Shown: positions 1-9,303, counted from the stretch's first letter. The stretch is DNA of 45,933 nt from CAYPHJ01 sp964410485 (GCA_964410485.1 CAYPHJ010000030.1:1-45933), one strand, 5' to 3'. The notes: generated by a model from the sequence alone, not told the origin. Numbers and translations are program-made.

Positions 1-57
1 GCCACAGACGAAGAAATGCTCGAGATCATTTCGGCTCCCAAAGCGGCGGCCAGCTGA
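1..57 (+). CDS. C-terminal end of an unidentified protein (partial)
   Basis: The first 18 codons of the window read openly in frame 1 and end at TGA, giving a tail that finishes in an Ala-rich stretch (KAAAS). The body of the gene lies outside the window, so no function can be assigned. It points the same way as the acetyl-CoA synthetase gene downstream but is separated from it by more than 400 bases of repeat-rich spacer, so the two are unlikely to form one tight operon. Confidence 0.45.
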   Translation, partial: ATDEEMLEIISAPKAAAS

Positions 58-494
58 TTCGCCAAATTATACCCCCCAGCCGGTTCAAAGTCCAAACGTG
101 CAAAAGTTCAACGAAAGGCTTCCAAGGGGACAGTCCCCTTTCCGGAAAGGGGACTGTCCTTGCTGTCCAAAATAAGTACAAGTATCGTTGATGAACATTG
201 ATTTATCTATCATGTCTTGAAGTTTTTGGGATTTTAGAATCGAGGTCTTCGTAGAGTTTTGGTTCTGACCGCCAAGAAAATCCCCCTTAATCCCCCTTTT
301 TCAAAGGGGGAAATTGCGGTACGAGCAAGATTCCCCTCTTTGAAAAAGTTTGAAAAAGAGGGGCCAGGGGAGATTTTGGACAAGAGTGGGACTGTCCCCT
401 TTCCGGCGCTCTTGCCAAGGCAGCGCGCCTTCAATAGAATCCGTTTCGTTTTTTGAAGCCTTGTTGACAAAAAACTGAAGGGAGATGACGCGCC
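58..494. repeat. Repeat-rich spacer with palindromes, no gene
   Basis: This spacer holds three repeat signals. A perfect 32-bp palindrome spans 128-159, centred on CCGG, with arms GGACAGTCCCCTTT and its complement. A further half-copy (GGGACTGTCCCCTTTCCGG) lies at about 388-406. Between them, about 280-380, are C-run/G-run inverted repeats of the CCCCCTTTTTCAAAGGGGG kind, echoed near 5721-5758. These look like dispersed REP-type intergenic elements. Short open frames that cross the region on both strands have no plausible protein character and no ribosome binding site. Confidence 0.7.
128..159. repeat. Perfect 32-bp palindrome (REP-like)
   Basis: Arms of 14 bases (GGACAGTCCCCTTT and complement) flank a CCGG centre, so the whole element is self-complementary. 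It could fold into a long hairpin and might act as a terminator for the gene ending at base 57, but no U-tract follows. The half-copy near 388-406 argues for a dispersed repeat rather than a dedicated terminator. Confidence 0.75.
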
Positions 495-2441
495 ATGGCT
501 GACAAGGCCATCGAAGTCCTGCTCGACGAAAAAAGAAACTTCCCGCCGCCCAAGTCGTTCAAGAAAACCGCCAATATCAAAAGCACCGCGATTTATGCTT
601 CTGCGCGAAAGAACCCGCAGGCCTTTTGGGCCAAAGCCGCCAGAGAGTTAGAGTGGTTCAAGCCGTGGAAAAAAGTGCTGGAGTGGAATTCCCCCTGGGC
701 CAAGTGGTTCCTCGGCGGCAAGCTCAACGTTTCATACAACTGCCTCGATCGCCACGTTAACACCGGGCGCAAGAACAAAGCCGCCATCATCTGGGAAGGA
801 GAGCCGGGCGATGAGCGCGTCCTCACTTACAGGGACGTTTGGCGCGAGGTGAATAAATTCGCCAACGTGCTAAAAAAACTTGGCGTCAAAAAAGGCGACC
901 GCGTAGCCATTTATATGGGGATGATCCCCGAGCTTGTGATTGCGATGCACGCCTGCAACCGGATCGGCGCGCCCCACAGCGTTGTCTTCGGCGGCTTCAG
1001 CGCCGAATCGCTGCGCGATCGCATCAACGATGCCCAGGCAAAGATTTGTATCACGGCCGACGGCGGCTATCGCCGCGGCAGCGTGATCCCGCTCAAGAGA
1101 AACGTCGACGAGGCGTTGACCGGCGCGCCTTCAATCGAACACGTCGTTGTAGTCCAGCGGGTAGGCCGCGAATCTGGCGCCGAGATGAAAGGGGGTCGGG
1201 ATCACTGGTGGCACGAGCTAATGGCGGACGCGCCTCTGTGGTGCGACCCGGAGAAGATGGACAGCGAAGATTTGCTCTTCATTCTCTACACGAGCGGCAC
1301 AACCGGAAAGCCGAAGGGCATCGTGCATACCACGGGCGGTTATCTCGTGGGCGTTTCCTTGGCCAACAAGTGGATTTTCGACATGAAGGAAGAGGATGTG
1401 TTCTGGTGTGCCGCGGATATCGGTTGGGTGACCGGCCACACGCACATTGTCTATGGTCCGATGGCGAATGGGGTAACCCAGGTCATGTATGAAGGAACAC
1501 CGGACTGGCCCGATAGAGACCGCCTGTGGGGCATCGTGGAAAAGTACGGCGTGACAATCTTTCACACGGCGCCAACGGCTATCCGCACCTTCATGCGCTG
1601 GGGCCCTGAATATCCCGGCAAGCACAATCTGAAGAGCTTGCGGCTACTCGGCACTGTGGGTGAGCCCATCAATCCGGAAGCCTGGGTCTGGTATCAGAAA
1701 TTTATAGGCGGCGGCCGCTGCCCTGTCATGGACACCTGGTGGCAGACCGAAACCGGCCATCCGTTAATCACGCCGCTGCCCGCGCTGACGACGCTCAAAC
1801 CAGGCTCGGCGACCAAGCCCTTTCCCGGTATCGAAGCCGATATCGTGGACGAAAATGGAAAATCAGTTCCCAAGGGAGGCGGAGGCTACTTGGTTTTGAC
1901 CCGACCATGGCCGGCCATGATGCGAACGATCTTCGGCGATCCCGATCGCTACGTGCAAAACTACTGGAGTCGCTTTCCTGGCAAATATTTCGCCGGCGAT
2001 GGCGCAAAGAGGGACAAAGACGGTTATTTTTGGTTGCTCGGCCGGGTCGATGATGTCATGAATGTCGCCGGTCACAGAATCAGCACGATGGAGGTTGAAA
2101 GCGCACTGGTCGACCACTCCAAAGTGGCCGAGGCGGCCGTGATCGGCAAGGCGCACGAGATTAAGGGCCAGGCCATATGCGCTTTTGTATCGCTCAAGAC
2201 GGGAGTCGATGGAACTTCAGGCCTTTTGGATGAACTCAAGTCTCACGTGGCAAAAAAAATAGGCCCCATTGCTCGGCCGGACGAGATCCTGTTCTCCGCC
2301 GAGTTACCCAAGACCCGCAGCGGCAAGATCATGCGACGTTTGCTGCGCGATATTGCCGATGGGCGCGCTTTGGGCGATACGACGACCCTGGCCGATCCGA
2401 CGGTAATTGCCAAGTTAAAAGAACAATACGGCGAGGAATAG
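495..2441 (+). CDS. acsA: Acetyl-CoA synthetase (AMP-forming)
   Basis: This 648-residue protein has the usual length of acetate--CoA ligase, which turns acetate, ATP and CoA into acetyl-CoA, AMP and pyrophosphate in the cytoplasm. Visible motifs are the adenylate-forming P-loop YTSGTTGKPKG from about residue 265, the acetyl-CoA synthetase signature around WWQTETGH, and the C-terminal KTRSGKIMRR motif whose lysine (K611) is the catalytic residue, reversibly acetylated in characterised enzymes. The RRGSVIPLK segment is also typical of Acs. A close acyl-CoA ligase such as propionyl-CoA synthetase is possible, but the fit to Acs is better. An AGGGAG ribosome-binding sequence precedes the ATG by about a dozen bases. 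It is transcribed toward the convergent hydrolase gene, with repeat half-elements in between. Confidence 0.93.
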   Translation: MADKAIEVLLDEKRNFPPPKSFKKTANIKSTAIYASARKNPQAFWAKAARELEWFKPWKKVLEWNSPWAKWFLGGKLNVSYNCLDRHVNTGRKNKAAIIWEGEPGDERVLTYRDVWREVNKFANVLKKLGVKKGDRVAIYMGMIPELVIAMHACNRIGAPHSVVFGGFSAESLRDRINDAQAKICITADGGYRRGSVIPLKRNVDEALTGAPSIEHVVVVQRVGRESGAEMKGGRDHWWHELMADAPLWCDPEKMDSEDLLFILYTSGTTGKPKGIVHTTGGYLVGVSLANKWIFDMKEEDVFWCAADIGWVTGHTHIVYGPMANGVTQVMYEGTPDWPDRDRLWGIVEKYGVTIFHTAPTAIRTFMRWGPEYPGKHNLKSLRLLGTVGEPINPEAWVWYQKFIGGGRCPVMDTWWQTETGHPLITPLPALTTLKPGSATKPFPGIEADIVDENGKSVPKGGGGYLVLTRPWPAMMRTIFGDPDRYVQNYWSRFPGKYFAGDGAKRDKDGYFWLLGRVDDVMNVAGHRISTMEVESALVDHSKVAEAAVIGKAHEIKGQAICAFVSLKTGVDGTSGLLDELKSHVAKKIGPIARPDEILFSAELPKTRSGKIMRRLLRDIADGRALGDTTTLADPTVIAKLKEQYGEE

Positions 2442-2470
2442 TGCCTCGAGACTTTGTGCAGCGACACATA

Positions 2471-2636
2471 GCAGACCCTTCAGCTTCGCCTCAGGATGAC
2501 TTATGTGGATGTTCGACCGCAGACCAACGACCGCGAAGGCCACCGAGTTGAAGACGCGTCGTTCGGTGGTCCACGTTCGCCGTTGCAAATCAATGTCATT
2601 CTGAGGAGCCCGGGCGGCGAAGAATCTGCTTTTCTC
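2471..2636. repeat. REP-like element, two half-units
   Basis: A right half-unit (CTTCAGCTTCGCCTCAGGATGAC, about 2478-2500) is followed by a left half-unit (GTCATTCTGAGGAGC, then GAAGAATCTGCTTTT, 2594-2636). The same halves recur at 28944-29160, 30207-30325, 38985-39079 and 41996-42038. The element lies between convergent genes, where REP-type palindromes are commonly found. Confidence 0.65.
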
Positions 2637-2654
2637 GGTGCCGGTGTTTTACAG

Positions 2655-4688
2655 TCAGTCACGCAACAGAGACATGTTCTCCGTCTCGGCGATGATGCGC
2701 GCGGCGTCTTCCGGCAAAAGAAATCTATCCTCGACCAGTTTTCGTGCAGCGCGGCTCACCTGGAGCACGTAATCTCCTTCATCTTTGTACCGTTCCTCGA
2801 TCGATAGACGCGGATCTCCCCTCTTTCGCCGCTCCGCCTTTGTGTTTGCGAACGGGATGAAAGAACCGAGGAGCCCGCTCAATTCACCTTCGGACAACTC
2901 GTCCGACTGCACATTCCAGCCCGTGTAGGTGCCGAGGGGAACTTGAACCTGGGGTAACCGAATCCCGGCCACATCATTACCGTCCGCGTCGACTTTGGGG
3001 ACAAAAATCTTGTATGCTTTGTTGCCTATCGGCCGGGGTGGCAAAACATCGATGAGACCGCGGCCGATAAGTGGTCCGTAATCGAGAAACAGCTGCCGGT
3101 TGTACAACCCTGTGTAATTCACGCCTGGAATCCTTGGAAACCCCGTGCTCTGCCGATCCGGCGGAACCAACGTTCCGTCTCGCACTGTGGGATATTGACT
3201 CGGGGGAGGCGGGACTCCGTGAGTGATCCACAGGTCCAGCGCCACCATGAGCGCGCGCAACACGTCCCCGGCCGGCAGCGGATTGACGAGGTTTTGCGTT
3301 GACTGTCTCTCCGGCTCCGAGCCGAAGGGGCTGTTGTGTTGTGCGCTGGCGATCACGTAAACGCGGACATTTTCCGGCAGCCGCAGATCCTTTCCCTTGC
3401 CGTCGGTGTGGGCGAGGCAGCCGCGCTTTTGCCAGTATTCGGTGGAAGTCTGGGTGTGAAAGACACACGGGTCGGTTTTTCGGCGCTTGAGAATGCCGTC
3501 GCGCCGCCCGGTCTGCGGGTCTTTCACAATATTGTAAGCGAAGGGAAAGAGCTCCGGGTCGAGCTGGTTCGTGTGTTGCTGTGATGAAGTCACCGGTCGG
3601 GCAAACACGTAATTCAAATATAATCTGCCGCCGCCGGCAACATGGGGAGCCACGGCATCAAAGACTTTGCGCCCGGACTCGTCCTCATTGAAGCCATGGA
3701 ACACAAAGTCACGTAGAAATCTCCCGCTCTGGGAGCGGCCCCAGCCGTAGACGTTGTGAATGTCGGTTTTGTTCCCCCCTCTTGTATTCTCTCTCGGTTT
3801 CAGGGGGAGACACAGAGAGGAGACCAGCGGATTGAGCTGCCTTGATTTATCAAAGACTTCGTAACGCAAAAACGAAACGAAATCCCGCACGGCGGCAAAG
3901 CCCAGGCCGAGTATCAGCGGGTTTTTTGCCGGATAGATCAACTCGTAGATATGGCCCGGTTTGAATCCCGCCGGCAGATAGAGATGCCGCGTGCTCGGTC
4001 GAGTGCTTTCTCTGCCGGTGAGCGGATCTTTCTCGCACACAGCAAATTCCCATTCCGATTCCGGCACGACCGTCCTCTCGCCGTAAGATTTCACTCTTAC
4101 CGTGAGGGAGGCGAACGATTTGTCCAGCAATGACGCCTCATAGCTTTGCACGCGCTCATCGGCGCTGAGAGGCTGTGACTTGACACCGGTCTCGGTCACC
4201 ACGATCTCGTTGCGAACCTTGCGCACGATTTCTTTGCCGTTATTGGTGGCAGTGGGCACTCCCATGACGAGCCAGTTCTTCTGCGGGAGGAGATCACCCT
4301 GCCAGCCGCACCAGGCGATGGTGTACCCCTGCCGCATGAGAAAGCCATTGCCGGCATGTTCCAGAGTGCTCGGGTCATTGCTCGCCGCCGCGTCGTTCAA
4401 AAAAGCAACGATCCGCTTGCTGCCCCGATTCGGCACATCAAAAAAGATCTTGCCGTTGCCGCGCTCCATATCCACCGGTTTGAGAATACAAAAATCGCTC
4501 GAGTACTCGACACGACTATTTTTGTTGCGCGCAGCCTTGTCGACGTTCACCAGAACTTTATTGAAGCGGCTCTTCGGGTCAACTTCGCCGCAGGCCTTGC
4601 CGGTCAGTTTTTCATACTCTCCGGTGATGGGAAACTCGTATCGATCGGCGAAAGGCTCTCTTTTTTCAATGTTAAAACGCGTGATCAT
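2655..4688 (-). CDS. Large alpha/beta hydrolase domain protein
   Basis: The chosen start (ATG at 4688) gives about 677 residues. It is preferred over an upstream in-frame codon at 4724 because GAGGAGAG sits just before it. The nucleophile-elbow region reads GWGRSQSGRFL, followed by a GFNEDE/VFD pattern and HVAG, which is the signature of the Abhydrolase_10 (alpha/beta hydrolase domain) family. These are uncharacterised esterase-like proteins common in soil bacteria, so no substrate can be named. There is no convincing signal peptide, so it is probably cytoplasmic. The next gene upstream on the same strand is an SDR oxidoreductase about 110 bases away, and the pair could be co-transcribed. A perfect 6-bp hairpin (CCTCGC-GAA-GCGAGG) overlaps the ribosome-binding region. 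Confidence 0.8.
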   Translation of the reverse strand: MITRFNIEKREPFADRYEFPITGEYEKLTGKACGEVDPKSRFNKVLVNVDKAARNKNSRVEYSSDFCILKPVDMERGNGKIFFDVPNRGSKRIVAFLNDAAASNDPSTLEHAGNGFLMRQGYTIAWCGWQGDLLPQKNWLVMGVPTATNNGKEIVRKVRNEIVVTETGVKSQPLSADERVQSYEASLLDKSFASLTVRVKSYGERTVVPESEWEFAVCEKDPLTGRESTRPSTRHLYLPAGFKPGHIYELIYPAKNPLILGLGFAAVRDFVSFLRYEVFDKSRQLNPLVSSLCLPLKPRENTRGGNKTDIHNVYGWGRSQSGRFLRDFVFHGFNEDESGRKVFDAVAPHVAGGGRLYLNYVFARPVTSSQQHTNQLDPELFPFAYNIVKDPQTGRRDGILKRRKTDPCVFHTQTSTEYWQKRGCLAHTDGKGKDLRLPENVRVYVIASAQHNSPFGSEPERQSTQNLVNPLPAGDVLRALMVALDLWITHGVPPPPSQYPTVRDGTLVPPDRQSTGFPRIPGVNYTGLYNRQLFLDYGPLIGRGLIDVLPPRPIGNKAYKIFVPKVDADGNDVAGIRLPQVQVPLGTYTGWNVQSDELSEGELSGLLGSFIPFANTKAERRKRGDPRLSIEERYKDEGDYVLQVSRAARKLVEDRFLLPEDAARIIAETENMSLLRD

Positions 4689-4694
4689 AACTCT

Positions 4695-4709
4695 CCTCGC
4701 TTCGCGAGG
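4695..4709 (-). promoter_or_regulatory. Hairpin overlapping the ribosome-binding site
   Basis: On the minus strand, arms CCTCGC and GCGAGG enclose a GAA loop, and the second arm contains part of the GAGGAG ribosome-binding sequence of the hydrolase gene starting at 4688. A folded RNA would partly hide the site. This could modulate translation, or it may simply be the end of a spacer repeat. Confidence 0.35.
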
Positions 4710-4797
4710 AATCTCAAATTTCAAATTTCAGATTTCAACAATCAGTCAATCTGAGATTCTGAGATCTGCAATCTGAGATGCCGAGCGCAGCGAGGCC

Positions 4798-5526
4798 CTA
4801 CGCTTCGTTCACCAATTTGCCGTTTTGGTACGAAAAGATCTGACCGCTCTGCTCTATGGGCAATTGCGCCGCGAGGACAAAGCCTGGCCCCAAAATCTCG
4901 GGGCCCGGCAGACGCTTGAATGCTTCTTCCGGCGCCCCTTCGGTCACAATGGGAACGCGGGGGGAAAAGATCACCACGCAGACGTTGTTCTCGCGCACCT
5001 CTTCCGCAACGTAGCGCGTGAAGGTACGAATGCCATCTTTGGTGACCATGTAAGCGCAAGCGCCCGCCGGCTTTACTCCCCCGCCGCCGTACAAATTGAT
5101 GATGTGCCCCGATCGCCTCGCCATCATGTGCGGGAGAACATGTTTGGTACAGAGAAAAGTTCCGCCCAGATTGGTTTGGATCACACGTTCCCAGAACTCT
5201 TTGTCCATCGCGTGAATGGCAGGCCAGCGCGGAATACCCCAGGCAAAATGCGGCACGATGGCGGCGTTATTGACGAGAACGTCGATTTGACCGAAGCGCT
5301 GAGTGGCCTGGTTCATCATCGCTTTCACGTCGTCCTCCTGGCGAACATCGGCCTGGATCGCCAGAGTTTCCGTGTACGCGCCGAGTTCCTTCGCGGTATT
5401 TTGTAAACGTTCCTTGTCGAAATCAGCAATGACCACCTTTGCTTTTTCCTGCGCGAAGGTCCCCGCTGCGTGCCGGCCGATTCCCTTGGCGCCCCCTGTA
5501 ATAATCACTGTTTTTCCTTTCAGCAT
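4798..5526 (-). CDS. SDR-family oxidoreductase
   Basis: This 242-residue protein has the classical short-chain dehydrogenase/reductase layout: an N-terminal TGGAKGIG nucleotide-binding motif, NNAA after strand four (VLVNNAAIV), and a YMVTK active site matching YxxxK. It should be a cytoplasmic NAD(P)-dependent alcohol/ketone oxidoreductase; the substrate cannot be told. A GGAGGG sequence lies just before the ATG. It points the same way as the large hydrolase downstream, which suggests a shared catabolic role without proof. Confidence 0.88.
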   Translation of the reverse strand: MLKGKTVIITGGAKGIGRHAAGTFAQEKAKVVIADFDKERLQNTAKELGAYTETLAIQADVRQEDDVKAMMNQATQRFGQIDVLVNNAAIVPHFAWGIPRWPAIHAMDKEFWERVIQTNLGGTFLCTKHVLPHMMARRSGHIINLYGGGGVKPAGACAYMVTKDGIRTFTRYVAEEVRENNVCVVIFSPRVPIVTEGAPEEAFKRLPGPEILGPGFVLAAQLPIEQSGQIFSYQNGKLVNEA

Positions 5527-5871
5527 GGTCTTTCCCTCCTTTTCGGTAAATCAACTGCACCACCAAGCAGCCAACGCAGGCCGCAATCACAGAGTCGGAA
5601 TAGCTCCCGCGAAGGCGCAAAGGCGCCAAGCTCACGGGCGAAGCCGCTCATGATATCTCTGCTTGCTTTGCGCCTCCTATGAAAATAGCCGACTATAAGG
5701 AAAATCCTCCGGTCCTGCGGCCCGCCCCCTTTTTGTAAAGGGGGCCATTGGGGGATTTATCGGTGTTGATCCGCATCACCTGCGGGCTAATTTCATCCGC
5801 TGTGTTGTACCCATCGGTACATGAATTACTTCGCGGGAAGAAATCTCACGCTCACCGTAGTCTCTCCCACC
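5527..5871. repeat. Spacer with repeats, no gene
   Basis: The spacer between the SDR and the molybdenum-dehydrogenase subunit holds the phrase GCGAAGGCGCAAAGGCGCC (about 5608-5630), which recurs in related form at 40917-40949. A C-run/G-run inverted repeat around 5721-5758 resembles the one at 280-320. No open frame with protein character was seen. Confidence 0.6.
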
Positions 5872-8106
5872 TCATCTATTCTCCCGGAGCGCGCGGTAGA
5901 TCTTTTCCGCTGTGATCGGCAGGTCAAAAATACGCACTCCAACGCCATCCGCTACAGCGTTGGCGATTGCCGCCGGCGGACCGTTGTTGGCGAACTCTCC
6001 GATGGCCTTCGCTTCCAATGGTCCTACGCCACCACCGGAGTGAACCAACACAGTCTTGAGCTCAGGAATATCGGCGCTCGTTGGAATTTTGTAATCGCCC
6101 AGGTTGGCGTTTGTGACGCGTCCATTCTCGATGACCAACTCTTCCATCAGGCCTTGCCCCAGGCCCATAATCACCGCCCCATCGATCTGCCCTTGATGGG
6201 TGATGGGATTGATTACCGTGCCGACGTCATGCGCGCTCACAACGCGCAGCACTCTGTACGCACCGGTTTCCGGATCGACCTCAACTTCCGCCACCTGGGC
6301 GCAGATATAAGTGACGTCTTCGGGATACGGATAATCCTCGTACACTGTCACGGTGAGAGCTCCGCCTGCCTGCGCAATAAGCCTGTGCGCGTTGATCTGT
6401 TGAGCGGGATCCTGGCGCAGCCAATATTTGCCGCCGCCGAAATCAACGTCTTCGGGGCGGCATTCCAAAGCTCGTGCCGCGTCATTCAAGAGCTGCTCGC
6501 GCAGCTTGTCGCATGCCTGCACCGCTGCCTGCCCGGCTACGTAAGTGAGCCTGCTCGCTCTGGCCCCGCTGTCGCGCGGGGCGATGTCGGTATCGCCGAC
6601 AACGACGCGCACTTGTGCAATGGAAACGCGCATTTCCTCAGCCACGAGCTGCCGTAAAATCGTATGCGTCCCGGCCCCTTGGTCAATCGTCGGGCTGACC
6701 AGGGTAAAACCGCCATCGGCATCCGCCGTAAGGATCACCCCAGTATCGCCGCCACTGATGTGCCGGCCGGATAGTGCGATGCCGCGGCCGGTGTTGGGAC
6801 GGCGCTTCGCGTTATTCCACCCGGCGCCGTCCAAAGCCGCCTGCAAAACCTCGCGAAACCGTACGGCGCGCAGCCGATGGCCGACAGCATCCTCCTCCCC
6901 TTCACCGAGAAAGTTTTTTAAGCGAAATTCGGCGGGCTCCATTCCGATCTCTTGAGCAATCAAATCGGTGTGTGAATCGATGGCGAAGCACATGGCGACG
7001 GCGCCCGGACTGCGATAATAGCCGCCGGGAACGGTGTTGGTATAAATCTGAAGAAATTCAAAAGCCGCGTTGTCAACACGGTACTGACCGCCAGCGTAGT
7101 GCCAGGTCGCGAGCGACGAGTTGGCTTTTAAAGCGCCGTAGGCGCCGCTGGCATGCACCGCGCGCACTTCACGGGCAAGAATACGGCCGTCGCGCTTGAG
7201 ACCGCTGCGAACCGTGATCACAGTGGGATGGGCCGGATTGCTTGCCGCCAGCTCCTCCGCGTATGTCATAACGATTTTCACCGGCCGCTCCGCTTGCCGC
7301 GCAAGGAAATAGGCAATCGGGAGATCGACGGCGTCGCCCTTGGCGCCGAATTCACCACCCACATTCACGACGTTGACGCGAATGCGCTCCTCCGGAACGC
7401 TGATGGCTTTGGCCAGCTGTGAGCGGATGCCGAAAGGATTCTTGGCGGACGCCCACACTTGAATGCGACCTTCGCGATCAATATCCACGATTGCTGCATG
7501 GGGCTCGATATATCCCTGGTGCCGCCCCGGAATACGAAAGGTGTGTTCCAAGACGGTGTCCGCTTCGCGAAAGCCCCGGACAACATCTCCCTTGTTCCAG
7601 GCCAGCCGCGTGAGCCCGTTATGAACATCGAGCGCAAGCTTATCCCTCGGGGCGCCGTCATAGACGGAAACGTCTTCATGGAGACGAGGCGCGCCCGCTT
7701 GCATGGCCTCAATCGGATCGAACACCGCATCGAGCTCTTCATAATCGATCTCGATGAGGGCGATAGCTTCTTCCGCTGCCTCGATCGTTTCGGCGGCCAC
7801 GGCCGCCACGCGATCGCCGATAAACCGCACGGTAGCCCAGCAGAGAACCGGCATGTCGCGAATCTGTTTGCCAACGTAGCAGCCACGCACCTCCCGGCCC
7901 GTGATAACCGCCCTCACCCCCGGAACCTGCCGCGCGCGCGAAACATCGACGCGATGAATGCGCGCGTGCGGATGCGGGCTGCGGAGAATTTTTGCCCAGA
8001 GCAAATCAGGCAAGTTCATATCCGCTGTATAAATCGTACGGCCGCTGACTTTATCCGGGCCTTCGGCGCGCAAGATGGGCGCGCCGACGACTTTAAAATT
8101 GTTCAT
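5872..8106 (-). CDS. Xanthine dehydrogenase-family molybdopterin-binding subunit
   Basis: This 744-residue protein matches the catalytic large subunit of the xanthine oxidase / CO-dehydrogenase-type (CoxL/XdhB-like) family. It starts with the small alpha/beta hammerhead domain (GRTIYTADMNLPDLLWAKILRS) and continues into the two molybdopterin-cytosine-dinucleotide-binding domains (GGEFGAKG near residue 250). Near the C terminus, AKAIGE carries the conserved active-site glutamate. Such subunits hydroxylate purines, aldehydes or aromatic acids, normally with a 2Fe-2S subunit and an FAD subunit. Neither partner is encoded next to it, so it is an orphan here. The start has GGAG about 8 bases upstream. 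No Tat signal is visible, so it is probably cytoplasmic. Its natural substrate is unknown. Confidence 0.88.
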   Translation of the reverse strand: MNNFKVVGAPILRAEGPDKVSGRTIYTADMNLPDLLWAKILRSPHPHARIHRVDVSRARQVPGVRAVITGREVRGCYVGKQIRDMPVLCWATVRFIGDRVAAVAAETIEAAEEAIALIEIDYEELDAVFDPIEAMQAGAPRLHEDVSVYDGAPRDKLALDVHNGLTRLAWNKGDVVRGFREADTVLEHTFRIPGRHQGYIEPHAAIVDIDREGRIQVWASAKNPFGIRSQLAKAISVPEERIRVNVVNVGGEFGAKGDAVDLPIAYFLARQAERPVKIVMTYAEELAASNPAHPTVITVRSGLKRDGRILAREVRAVHASGAYGALKANSSLATWHYAGGQYRVDNAAFEFLQIYTNTVPGGYYRSPGAVAMCFAIDSHTDLIAQEIGMEPAEFRLKNFLGEGEEDAVGHRLRAVRFREVLQAALDGAGWNNAKRRPNTGRGIALSGRHISGGDTGVILTADADGGFTLVSPTIDQGAGTHTILRQLVAEEMRVSIAQVRVVVGDTDIAPRDSGARASRLTYVAGQAAVQACDKLREQLLNDAARALECRPEDVDFGGGKYWLRQDPAQQINAHRLIAQAGGALTVTVYEDYPYPEDVTYICAQVAEVEVDPETGAYRVLRVVSAHDVGTVINPITHQGQIDGAVIMGLGQGLMEELVIENGRVTNANLGDYKIPTSADIPELKTVLVHSGGGVGPLEAKAIGEFANNGPPAAIANAVADGVGVRIFDLPITAEKIYRALRENR

Positions 8107-8146
8107 GTTGCCTAGCTCCGGACATTTCGGGCTGCCAAAACTCGCA

Positions 8147-8352
8147 GGTTGAGGTTAAGGTTTAGGCTAAGAATAAGACTGTCTTGAGCCACACACGCAG
8201 AAAGTATGTGATGAGGCGCATTTATGTCAAACTGACACGGCCTTTATGGGCAAAAACGGATATGGTACGAAGATATTCAAAGGTTCAGCAGTTCAAAAGT
8301 TCAAGGGTTTAAGGTGGGGAAAGGAACTTTAAACTTCTGCACCTTTGAACTT
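8147..8352. repeat. Phrase-like intergenic repeats
   Basis: The divergent spacer contains GAGGTTAAGGTTTAGGCTAAG (from about 8153), which resembles 45447-45470, and then alternating GTTCAAAAGTTCAA motifs at 8281-8350, which recur at 10914-10936 and 18720-18815. They carry no coding signal. They look like slippage-derived or mobile spacer repeats that are abundant in this genome. Confidence 0.5.
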
Positions 8353-8373
8353 TTTATCGGAGAAGGAGAACCC

Positions 8374-9303
8374 ATGATCTCGCTCAGTCGTCGTGAGCTA
8401 CTCAAGCTGGGAATCGGCTTCGGCGTGTCGATGCTCTATCGCAGCGACGGTCTTTTCGCCCAAACGCAGCCATTGATTCAACGCCGGATTCCTTCCAGTG
8501 GGGAGCCCCTGCAGGTGATCGGCATCGGCACCGCACGCCGGTACGAAAATGTCACGGCAGAAGCCGCCAAGGCACCGCTGCGCGAGACCGTACGCCAGTT
8601 CAAGGAACTCGGTGGCAAGGTCATCGACAGCTCGCCCAGCTATGGCATGGCCGAACTGGTCGTCGGCGAACTCGTTGAAGATTTGAAGGCACACGACCCG
8701 CTGTTTCTCGCCACCAAAGTGAGCCTGCGACAGTTGGGGCGGCAAGCGGGCCTGCAGCAGATCGAGGAATCATTCAAGCGGTTGCGCACCAACATGATCG
8801 ATCTCATCGCGGTGCACAATCTGCGCGATACGGAGACCCAGCTCCGCACTCTGAGGGAGCTCAAGCAAGCGGGCCGCATTCGCTACGTCGGAATTACGAC
8901 CTCGTTTGAAAAACAGTATGGCGAGTTCGAGCAGACAATGCGCACCGAGGTGCTCGATTTTATTCAGATAGATTACGCGCTGGACAATCGCAGCGCGGGC
9001 GAGAGGATCCTTCCGCTCGCCGCTGATCGCGGCATCGCGGTGATGATCAATTTGCCTTTTGGAAGGGGCAGGTTATTCAGCGCGGTGAAAGGCAAGAAGC
9101 TGCCCGATTGGGCCGGAGAATTTGATTGTGCAAGCTGGCCGCAGTTCTTTCTCAAGTATATCGTTTCCCACCCCGCAGTCACGTGCGCGATTCCCGGCAT
9201 GGCGCGACCCGAATATGTCGTCGATAACCTCGGCGCAGCGCGTGGGCGCCTGCCGGATGCCGCCATGCGCCGGCGCATGGAACAATTGATCGAGAGCGTA
9301 TAA
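8374..9303 (+). CDS. Aldo/keto reductase with Tat signal
   Basis: Starting at the ATG at 8374, which has AGAAGGAG immediately upstream, the protein is 309 residues. It opens with a twin-arginine signal (SRRELLKLG) and a hydrophobic stretch, so it is probably exported folded to the periplasm. The rest is an aldo/keto reductase barrel: DSSPSYG supplies the conserved Asp and Tyr, ATKV the Lys and VHN the His. A longer in-frame start at 8314 would bury the Tat signal and is rejected. A paralogue with the same design is encoded at 40961-41899. Substrate and electron donor are unknown; NADPH dependence is typical of the family but puzzling outside the cytoplasm. Confidence 0.87.
   Translation: MISLSRRELLKLGIGFGVSMLYRSDGLFAQTQPLIQRRIPSSGEPLQVIGIGTARRYENVTAEAAKAPLRETVRQFKELGGKVIDSSPSYGMAELVVGELVEDLKAHDPLFLATKVSLRQLGRQAGLQQIEESFKRLRTNMIDLIAVHNLRDTETQLRTLRELKQAGRIRYVGITTSFEKQYGEFEQTMRTEVLDFIQIDYALDNRSAGERILPLAADRGIAVMINLPFGRGRLFSAVKGKKLPDWAGEFDCASWPQFFLKYIVSHPAVTCAIPGMARPEYVVDNLGAARGRLPDAAMRRRMEQLIESV

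Noticed and set aside
4180..4776. Open frame on the plus strand opposite the start of the large hydrolase gene
   Set aside because: It is antisense to a well-supported gene and has no family features.
5821..6657. Long open frame on the plus strand antisense to the molybdopterin subunit
   Set aside because: The opposite strand encodes a clear, family-typical protein and this frame has no recognisable protein features.
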